Shown: positions 1 to 5,278 of the stretch, in pieces | Layout of the letters: each line of letters opens with the position of its first letter | Numbering within the stretch: the first letter of the stretch is position 1 | Assembly: GCA_030592025.1 (NCBI GenBank) | Contig: JAUUZX010000163.1 | Coordinates: 1 to 5,278 of the forward strand | Length of the DNA stretch: 5,278 bases | Reading direction: 5' to 3' | From: a bacterium | GTDB lineage: Bacteria; Krumholzibacteriota; Krumholzibacteria; LZORAL124-64-63 | Translations under genes and position numbers: made by a program | The notes under the pieces: generated by a model | Seen by the model: only the letters and a program-made list of their open reading frames with translations | Database searches by the model: none | Told to the model about the DNA's origin: nothing

Positions 1-579
1 ATGCCCGTCAACCCCGTCACCGGCATCGCCATGCCCGGCCCCATCGTGACGCGTTTCACCCCGACGGCGAACCTGGGCGACTTCGACCTGGCGAGCCTTC
101 TGATCGCCCGTCGCGACGGCCCCGTGGACTGGTTCGTCAGCGGCAGCTGGTGCAAGAGCCACCCCGAGGACGTCTTCGGTCCCTTCGGCGGCCTGCTCTC
201 CAACCCCTTCGAGACCCCGGAGTCCCAGACCGGCTCCATGTACTACCTGGGCGCCCGCTACAACCTGGCCAACGGCAAGACGAAGGTGGGCTTCGAGTGG
301 AACAAGGGCTCGGAGTACTGGTTCAACTTCGCCCCCTCCCAGGACGACATCATCTCGCCCAAGACCAGCACCCGCGGCACCGTCATCGAGGGTTACGTCA
401 CCCATCGCATCGCGCGGAAGTTCGTCGTGAAACTCGCGTACATCAACTACAACTACGACTACTCGGGCAGCGGCTGGCATGTGGGCGCGCCCCAGGACCT
501 CGACGAGATGGCGCTCATGGGCTTCCCGAGCTTCAGCAAGGCCGGCAAGCTGTCCCTCGGCTTCAGCGCCCGGTTCTAA
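1..579 (+). CDS. DUF3373-like outer-membrane beta-barrel protein, C-terminal part (5' end outside window)
   Basis: The frame is open from the first base, so the Met at codon 1 is most likely internal. DUF3373 proteins are, from memory, roughly 450-550 residues, and only the last 192 are here. The visible part has alternating polar/aromatic beta-strand stretches and family-like segments: NGKTKVGFEWNKGSEYWF (residues 91-108) and YDYSGSGWHVGAP (152-164). It ends in KLSLGFSARF, whose terminal Phe and alternating hydrophobics fit a BAM recognition strand. No transmembrane alpha helix is present. The likely role is an outer-membrane porin-type channel, substrate unknown. It sits 10 bases upstream of an octaheme cytochrome on the same strand, so it may pass substrate or electrons for that protein. 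Family assignment is by recalled sequence pattern, not by a search. A different porin-like family is possible, but a barrel is very likely. Confidence 0.82.
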   Translation: MPVNPVTGIAMPGPIVTRFTPTANLGDFDLASLLIARRDGPVDWFVSGSWCKSHPEDVFGPFGGLLSNPFETPESQTGSMYYLGARYNLANGKTKVGFEWNKGSEYWFNFAPSQDDIISPKTSTRGTVIEGYVTHRIARKFVVKLAYINYNYDYSGSGWHVGAPQDLDEMALMGFPSFSKAGKLSLGFSARF

Positions 580-584
580 GGAGG
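578..584 (+). promoter_or_regulatory. Strong Shine-Dalgarno for the octaheme cytochrome, overlapping the upstream stop codon
   Basis: AAGGAGG lies five bases before the ATG at 590, and its first two bases are the last two of the barrel gene's TAA stop. It fixes the cytochrome start at 590 rather than at the in-frame ATG at 479, which lies inside the barrel gene and would give no signal peptide. The arrangement suggests translational coupling of the two genes. Confidence 0.88.
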
Positions 585-589
585 ACTAC

Positions 590-1993
590 ATGAAGACAGC
601 GGCCATCCTCCTGGTGGCGCTGGTGCTGATCAGCTTGGCGGCCGACCCCGTGTCGGCCGCCAAGCGCACGTACTCCCACCAGGAATACTTCGAGCACTAC
701 GAGGGCACGGCCACCTGCCTCGCATGCCATGGCGAGGAAGCGGCCGACTTCTTCCACTCCCAGCATTACCAGTGGCGGGGCCAGGCGCCCAACGTCATCA
801 ACGCCGACGGTCAGATGCTCGGCAAACTGAACACCATGAACGACTTCTGCACGAACCCGCTGCCCAGCTGGATCGGCAACGCCGTCAACGAGGACGGCAA
901 GGTCATCGCCCAGGGATGCTCCAAGTGCCACGCGGGCCTCGGCCTCAAGCCCGAGCAGGAGATCTCCCGGGCCCAACTGGAGAACATCGACTGCCTCATC
1001 TGCCACGCCAGCGGCTACCGTCGCGACGCCTACCAGGACGAGACCGGCGCCTGGGAATGGCGCCCCATCCTCTGGAAGAACGAGCGTGGCATGGACTCGG
1101 TTTCCAAGCGCATCACCCAACCCAAGCGCAAGTCCTGCCTCCGCTGCCACAGCGGCGCCGGCGGTGGCCCGAACTACAAGCGCGGCGATCTGGAATACAT
1201 TCTGGGCGAGTGCGACGCCGACTACGACGTTCACATGGGGACCGACGGCCAGGACATGGCCTGCGCCGCCTGCCACGGCGGCACGAACCACCGCATGCGC
1301 GGACGGGGCGCTGACCTCTCGGGTACCGACAACCCGAACGATCCCCTCATGTGCGGGTCCTGCCACGACGCGAAGCCCCACGGCATCGCGGCCCTCGATC
1401 ACCACACGGACAAGCTGGACTGCACCGTGTGCCACATCCCCGACTTCGCCCGTACCGACCCCACGGACATGGTCCGGGACTGGTCCACGCCCAAGCATCA
1501 TCCCGAGGCCAAGAAGTACAGCGCGACCATCACGTTCGGCCAGAACATGGAGCCGGTGTACGCCTGGTTCAACGGGAACAGCCGCCTGAGCAAAATGGGC
1601 GAGAAGGTGAAGCGGGGGAAGGACGGCAGCGTCCCCATCATGATCCCCGAGGGACGTCGCAAGGACAAGCATTCCAAGCTCTACGCCTTCAAGCTGCACC
1701 GGGCCAAGTTGCCGGTGCTGAAGGACGAGCAGTGGTTGATCCCCATCGCCGTGGACGAGTTCTTCATCGACGGCGACATCGACAAGGCCGTGGCCGAGGG
1801 CGCGGCAGCGGCCTATGGGATCCACGACCCGGATTTCGAATGGGTCGAGACCACCCGCTACATGGGCATCTTCCATGGCGTGCGTCCGGCTGCCCAGGCC
1901 CTGCAGTGCCTGGATTGCCACCGCGAAGGCGGTCGCATGGATTGGAAGGGGTTGGGTTACAAGAAGGACCCGTTGCTGGACGCCATGGACTGA
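590..1993 (+). CDS. Periplasmic octaheme c-type cytochrome, tetrathionate reductase (OTR)-like family
   Basis: This is a secreted 467-residue multiheme cytochrome c. Residues 1-23 form a Sec signal peptide (MK start, hydrophobic core, VSA cleavage site). Eight CXXCH heme sites start at residues 43, 110, 135, 183, 225, 255, 278 and 440. The first seven are clustered, then about 157 heme-free residues precede the eighth. Segments resembling the OTR family as I recall it are NDFC (84-87) before heme 2, CHAGLGLK (113-120), NIDCLICH (132-139), DVHMG (213-217), CTVCHIPDFAR (278-288), DWST (297-300), SKLYAFKLHRAKLP (362-375) and DWKGLGYKKDP (451-461). Shewanella OTR reduces tetrathionate, and also nitrite and hydroxylamine in vitro, at a lysine-ligated heme. 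K120 is a candidate for such a ligand here, by inference only. C87 and C208 are cysteines outside the heme motifs. The start is set by a strong ribosome site and the signal peptide. The true substrate is unknown, and an electron-transfer role with the adjacent barrel is an alternative. Confidence 0.88.
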   Translation: MKTAAILLVALVLISLAADPVSAAKRTYSHQEYFEHYEGTATCLACHGEEAADFFHSQHYQWRGQAPNVINADGQMLGKLNTMNDFCTNPLPSWIGNAVNEDGKVIAQGCSKCHAGLGLKPEQEISRAQLENIDCLICHASGYRRDAYQDETGAWEWRPILWKNERGMDSVSKRITQPKRKSCLRCHSGAGGGPNYKRGDLEYILGECDADYDVHMGTDGQDMACAACHGGTNHRMRGRGADLSGTDNPNDPLMCGSCHDAKPHGIAALDHHTDKLDCTVCHIPDFARTDPTDMVRDWSTPKHHPEAKKYSATITFGQNMEPVYAWFNGNSRLSKMGEKVKRGKDGSVPIMIPEGRRKDKHSKLYAFKLHRAKLPVLKDEQWLIPIAVDEFFIDGDIDKAVAEGAAAAYGIHDPDFEWVETTRYMGIFHGVRPAAQALQCLDCHREGGRMDWKGLGYKKDPLLDAMD

Positions 1994-2016
1994 TCAGCCA
2001 GCGGAAGCGAAGAGGA

Positions 2017-2047
2017 GAGAAGGGGAAGGCCGGGCCTTCCCCTTCTC
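2017..2047. terminator. Probable bidirectional intrinsic terminator hairpin between convergent genes
   Basis: Perfect 15-base arms (2017-2031 and 2033-2047, GAGAAGGGGAAGGCC and its complement) flank a single G. In RNA the innermost pairs must open, giving about a 13-bp stem with a CCGGG loop. It lies 23 bases past the cytochrome stop and 7 bases past the pump stop, filling the convergent spacer. Neither side has a good U-tract: CATTTA follows on the plus strand and a C/T-rich stretch on the minus strand. It may therefore act as a weak terminator or as an RNA 3'-end stabiliser. Confidence 0.65.
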
Positions 2048-2054
2048 CATTTAC

Positions 2055-5000
2055 CTAGGTAGCGATAACGGGAGCTTCGTCACCAGCCGAGTCCGCCTCC
2101 GCCTTGGGAGCGGGTCCGTAACGGTTCTCGCCCCGGGTTCCCGGCAAAAGCAGAAACACCAGGCTCAAGACCGGCACCACCACCCACCAACCGCTCCGCC
2201 CGCTGTCGTGCATCCTCCGCACGCCGACGGCCAGGAGGGGGACAAAGAGGCCGACCTCCAGGATCGGTCCGACCAGGCCGGGCCGGCCGTCCTTCATGTC
2301 CAGGGCAGCGACGATCAGCATCACCAACGCGACCACTGATGAGAACACCCAGTACTTCCGCCAACGAGCCCGGCCGTGGAACTTGGCGTACTCCTTGAAC
2401 AGCACCTCGGCCACGCCCTCGTGGAGCACCCGCTTGATCGGCTCGAGGGTGCTGTACATGACCGGCACCGCCACCAACGTCAGGAAGGTGGCGACGGCCA
2501 GCCCCCAGATCACGGCCACCCCCATGGGTCCCCACCACTGGCTGGACTCGCCACCGATGGTCACGGCGTGCGCCAGATCCAGGTGGATGACCGCCGCGAA
2601 GTCGATGGAGAAGCCCGTCGTCAGGGGGATGAGTCCGAGGATCGTGGTGATCGCCGTCAGGATCACCGGCCGGAAACGCGTCATGCCGGCCTGCACGATG
2701 GCCTCCATCTTGTCCATCCCCCGGGCCCGGAGCTGGATGATGTAGTCCAGCAGGACGATGGCGTTGTTGACGACGATGCCCGCCAGGGAGATCACCCCCA
2801 CGCCGGTCATGATGATGCCGAAGGGGGTGGCGGTGACCATAAGACCGATGAGGACGCCAATAAGGGACAGGAACACGCTCGAGATGATCACCACCGGTAC
2901 CGTCACCGAACTGAACTGGCTGACGAGGACAACGAAGATGAGCATGATGGCCAGGGCGAAGGCGTCGGACAGGAACGTCATCGCCTCTTCCTGGTCCTCG
3001 CTCTCTCCCGTGAAGTCGAAGCTGTAGCCCTCGGGCATGGAGAAGCCGTCGAGGGCCCGCTGCACTTCGGCCAGCAGGTCGTTGGCGTTGTGCCCCGCGG
3101 CGTTCTCGGCGCTCACCGTGACCACGCGCCGGGCGTCGATGCGGTGGACCGCAGCCAGCCCGGACCCGTACTCCACCTCCGCAAAGGCGGAAACGGGGAT
3201 CGTGTTGCCCTCGTAGAAGACCGTCGCGTTCTCCAGGTCCTCCACCTTGCCCCGGAAGGGCGCGCGGTAGCGGACGATGATGTCGTACTCATCCTCCCCC
3301 ACCCGGTACTTGGCCACCTCGGTGCCGTGCAGGGCCGTGCGGATGGTGCCGGCGATGTCGAAAGTGCGCAGACCGTACCTGCCCGCCTTCTCCACATCGG
3401 CCTTCACCCGCAGTTCCGGCAGGGATCGGTCGTAGTTGTCACTGATGTCGACCAGGCCGGGGATGGCGCGGAGCGTCTCCTTGACCTGGGCTGCGATCTC
3501 CCCGAGCACGTCGAAGTCGTCGCCGGTGATCTCGATGTTCACCGGCTTGCCCGTGGGTGGCCCCTCGTCCATGGTGTCCACCGTGATGCGGGCACCGGTG
3601 AACGCCGCCAGCCGCTTGCGGAGTTCCTCGAGGGCATCCCGTGACGAGCCCTCCCGCTCCTCCATGTCCACGAATTCCATGGTGATCTGGCCCTGGTGGC
3701 TGGGCAGGGTGCCGCCGCCGGAAGTCGCGTCGATGGGCACGCCCACCGCGGCCGCGTACTGCTTGAGATCGGCCCCGACGGCCGGCACGAGGTCCTCGAT
3801 CTGCTGGGCGTAGTGGTCGGTGGCCTCGATCCGCGTGCCGCTGGGCGCGTCGATGTTCACCATGGCGTACTGGGGCTCGACATCGGGGAAGAGTTCCGTG
3901 CCCGCGTTGAATCTCAGGAACAGGGCAAAGACCCCCACCAGGGTTGCGGTCATCAGCACCATGACAACGAAGCGGTGGGACAGGGACCACTCGAGCACCG
4001 GCCGGTAGGTGCGCAGGCCGAAGGCGATGAGCTTGTCGCCAAGGCGTTCCCGCGCGGCCGCGTCCGGCGGCGCCATGAAACGGGCGCACAGGACAGGGTT
4101 GAAGACCAGCGCCACCAGGAGCGAGGCGCTGAGGGTGATGATGACCGTCAGCGGCAGGTACTTCATGAACTCGCCCATGATTCCGGGCCAGAAGATCATC
4201 GGACCGAAGGCGCAGATGGTGGTCAGGGTCGAGGCGATGACCGCGCCGGACACCTGTCCGGTGCCGAAGCCCGCCGCCGCTTCGCCATCCTTGCCCTTGC
4301 CCCGATGCCGGTAGATGTTCTCGACGATCACGATGGCGTTGTCCACGAGCATGCCCAGGGCCAGGATAAGGCTGAAGAGCACCACCATGTTCAGGGTGAT
4401 CCCGAGGGCCCGCAGGACAATGAAGCTGATGAGCATGGAGAACGGGATCGCGATGCCCACGATGAGCGCGTTGCGGAAGCCGAAGAAGGCCAACAGCACG
4501 ACCACCACGAGCAGGAGCCCGCTGAGGATGTTGTTCTCCAGTTCGGAGACCATGTTCTCGATCTGCACCGACTGGTCGGCGACGATGCTCACTTCGGTGC
4601 CGGCCGGGAAGGTCGGCATCATGCGGTCCACCGTGGCGCGCACCGCCTCGGCAATGTGGATGATGTTCTCGCCGCTGCGCTTCTTGACGATGAGGGTAAC
4701 GGCGTCCTTGCCCCCGACGCGGCTGATGGTTTCCCGGTCCTTGATGCCGAAGGTGACGGTGGCCACGTCCCGCACATGGACCGGCGGGTCCACCCCGACG
4801 TTCACGATGAAACCGAGGATCTCCTCGACGTTCTCCACCTCGCCGGGCACCCGCACCTGGTAGTCGTACATGCCCATGGAGAGCTTGCCGCCGGGGATGG
4901 TCATGTTCTGCAGGGCGATGGCGTCCTGCACGTCGACGATGCCCAGGTCGTAGTAGGCGAGCTTCTCCGGGTCGACGTCGACCTGGACCTCGTTCTCGAT

Positions 5001-5278
5001 GCCGCCGACGAGATCGATGTCCAGGACGCCCTTGATCTGCTCAAGTTCCTCCTGGAGGTCCTCGCCCATCTTTTTCAGCAGGTAGAGGTCGATATCCCCG
5101 GCCAGGTTCACCTGCATGACGGGGAACGCGTCCGCCGCGCTCACCTCCTGCACGATGAGGTCGTTGCGCGGATCCGTGGGCAGGTCCGGCTTGGCCAACT
5201 CGACGCGATCGCGGACGGACTGCAGGGCGTCGCTCATGTCCACCTTCGACTCGAACTCGAGGGTGATGGACGACATGC
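2055..5278 (-). CDS. HAE1-type RND efflux transporter permease with C-terminal DUF805 domain (5' end outside window)
   Basis: This is an inner-membrane, proton-driven efflux subunit of a tripartite pump (AcrB/MexB superfamily). The visible 1073 residues start at about AcrB residue 85, so the first helix and some of the porter domain are missing. The Met at 5276 is probably internal (MSSITLEFES matches a mid-porter strand). Order: porter loop 1 (1-250), helices 2-6 (251-396), helix 7 (435-455), porter loop 2 (456-768, with EGPPTGKPVNIEITGDD at 571-587), helices 8-12 (770-942), then a DUF805 domain (961-1056). The helix 4 motif is GMLVDNAIVIVENI (308-321) and the helix 10 motif is GIVVNNAIVLLDYI (833-846). 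AcrB has Asp-Asp and Lys-Asn at the matching places, so one Asp and the Lys are replaced by Asn. FPDVEPQYAMVNIDAPSGT (463-481) is typical of HAE1 pumps and argues against a heavy-metal CzcA type. Substrate is unknown. Adaptor and TolC-like genes are expected upstream, beyond the window. No frameshift is seen. Confidence 0.93.
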   Translation of the reverse strand, partial: MSSITLEFESKVDMSDALQSVRDRVELAKPDLPTDPRNDLIVQEVSAADAFPVMQVNLAGDIDLYLLKKMGEDLQEELEQIKGVLDIDLVGGIENEVQVDVDPEKLAYYDLGIVDVQDAIALQNMTIPGGKLSMGMYDYQVRVPGEVENVEEILGFIVNVGVDPPVHVRDVATVTFGIKDRETISRVGGKDAVTLIVKKRSGENIIHIAEAVRATVDRMMPTFPAGTEVSIVADQSVQIENMVSELENNILSGLLLVVVVLLAFFGFRNALIVGIAIPFSMLISFIVLRALGITLNMVVLFSLILALGMLVDNAIVIVENIYRHRGKGKDGEAAAGFGTGQVSGAVIASTLTTICAFGPMIFWPGIMGEFMKYLPLTVIITLSASLLVALVFNPVLCARFMAPPDAAARERLGDKLIAFGLRTYRPVLEWSLSHRFVVMVLMTATLVGVFALFLRFNAGTELFPDVEPQYAMVNIDAPSGTRIEATDHYAQQIEDLVPAVGADLKQYAAAVGVPIDATSGGGTLPSHQGQITMEFVDMEEREGSSRDALEELRKRLAAFTGARITVDTMDEGPPTGKPVNIEITGDDFDVLGEIAAQVKETLRAIPGLVDISDNYDRSLPELRVKADVEKAGRYGLRTFDIAGTIRTALHGTEVAKYRVGEDEYDIIVRYRAPFRGKVEDLENATVFYEGNTIPVSAFAEVEYGSGLAAVHRIDARRVVTVSAENAAGHNANDLLAEVQRALDGFSMPEGYSFDFTGESEDQEEAMTFLSDAFALAIMLIFVVLVSQFSSVTVPVVIISSVFLSLIGVLIGLMVTATPFGIIMTGVGVISLAGIVVNNAIVLLDYIIQLRARGMDKMEAIVQAGMTRFRPVILTAITTILGLIPLTTGFSIDFAAVIHLDLAHAVTIGGESSQWWGPMGVAVIWGLAVATFLTLVAVPVMYSTLEPIKRVLHEGVAEVLFKEYAKFHGRARWRKYWVFSSVVALVMLIVAALDMKDGRPGLVGPILEVGLFVPLLAVGVRRMHDSGRSGWWVVVPVLSLVFLLLPGTRGENRYGPAPKAEADSAGDEAPVIAT
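2109..2396 (-). other. DUF805 membrane domain fused to the RND C-terminus
   Basis: This covers residues 961-1056 of the pump fragment. It opens with KEYAKFHGRARWRKYW, matching the F-x-GRARR-x-x-YW start of DUF805 proteins. It then has three hydrophobic segments (about 974-992, 1002-1019, 1029-1046), the family hallmark RRMHDSGRSGWW (1020-1031) and the closing GENRYGPAPK (1049-1058). DUF805 proteins such as E. coli YhaH are normally free-standing, about 120 residues, and of unknown function. At about 95 residues this copy is slightly short. The basic RRMHDSGR loop would face the cytoplasm if RND helix 12 ends there, which agrees with the positive-inside rule. A 20-residue linker (942-961) joins it to the last RND helix. 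Its job in the pump is unknown. Confidence 0.85.

Noticed and set aside
1..579. Reading the 192-residue barrel piece as a complete small protein starting at base 1
   Set aside because: There is no signal peptide at its N-terminus, the frame is open at the window edge, and DUF3373-type barrels are more than twice as long.
479..589. Upstream ATG extending the cytochrome by 37 residues
   Set aside because: It lies inside the barrel gene, yields an Arg/Ser/Ala-rich leader ahead of the signal peptide, and lacks the strong ribosome site found before the ATG at 590.
563..1921. 452-codon open frame on the minus strand opposite the cytochrome
   Set aside because: Its product is a low-complexity Val/Gly/Ala/Leu-rich chain with no recognisable domain. 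It is a GC-rich shadow of a clear eight-heme protein.
1351..2058. 235-codon plus-strand frame crossing the cytochrome stop and the hairpin
   Set aside because: It is a shifted-frame shadow of the cytochrome 3' end, Arg/Gly/His-rich, with no domain and no ribosome site of note.
2376..3644. 422-codon plus-strand frame opposite the RND pump
   Set aside because: The translation is His/Asp/Gly/Arg-rich and repetitive, as expected from the complement of a high-GC coding strand. The opposite strand encodes conserved RND motifs.
4315..4863. 182-codon plus-strand frame, rich in Thr, Ser, Met and Arg, opposite the pump
   Set aside because: It is the antisense of RND helices 2-4 and the porter loop. 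Its composition is explained by the complement of the hydrophobic codons.

Overview
The window is a high-GC stretch of a Gram-negative (diderm) chromosome. It carries a probable outer-membrane beta-barrel gene, a periplasmic multiheme cytochrome c gene, and an inner-membrane RND efflux pump. The barrel resembles the DUF3373 family, which I associate with delta- and epsilonproteobacteria-type anaerobic respirers. The octaheme cytochrome fits an organism that respires sulfur, nitrogen or metal compounds. The phylum cannot be fixed from this sequence alone.

Left part, plus strand (1-1993). The 3' end of the barrel gene (stop at 577-579) is followed after 10 bases by an eight-heme cytochrome of 467 residues with a Sec signal peptide. 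The cytochrome's Shine-Dalgarno sequence overlaps the barrel's stop codon, so the two are almost certainly one transcript. The cytochrome has the layout of the octaheme tetrathionate reductase (OTR) family: seven CXXCH motifs in the N-terminal 60%, a heme-free stretch of about 160 residues, and a last CXXCH near the C-terminus. Together the pair suggests a respiratory reductase with a dedicated outer-membrane channel, or an electron conduit. The sequence does not show which.

Middle (1994-2054). A 61-base convergent intergenic spacer contains a perfect 15-bp inverted repeat that probably ends transcription from both sides.

Right part, minus strand (2055-5278). One long gene, open at its 5' end at the window edge, encodes a HAE1-type RND transporter permease. 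Its N-terminal 85-100 residues lie outside the window. The frame continues past the last RND membrane helix into a DUF805 membrane domain, which makes an unusual C-terminal fusion. The pump also lacks two of the classical proton-relay charges, as one subgroup of RND pumps does. Adaptor and outer-membrane factor genes would be expected upstream, beyond base 5278. Nothing in the sequence links the pump functionally to the cytochrome operon. They only converge.

No tRNA, rRNA, CRISPR array, insertion sequence or integrase was seen. The long open frames antisense to the cytochrome and to the pump are high-GC shadows.
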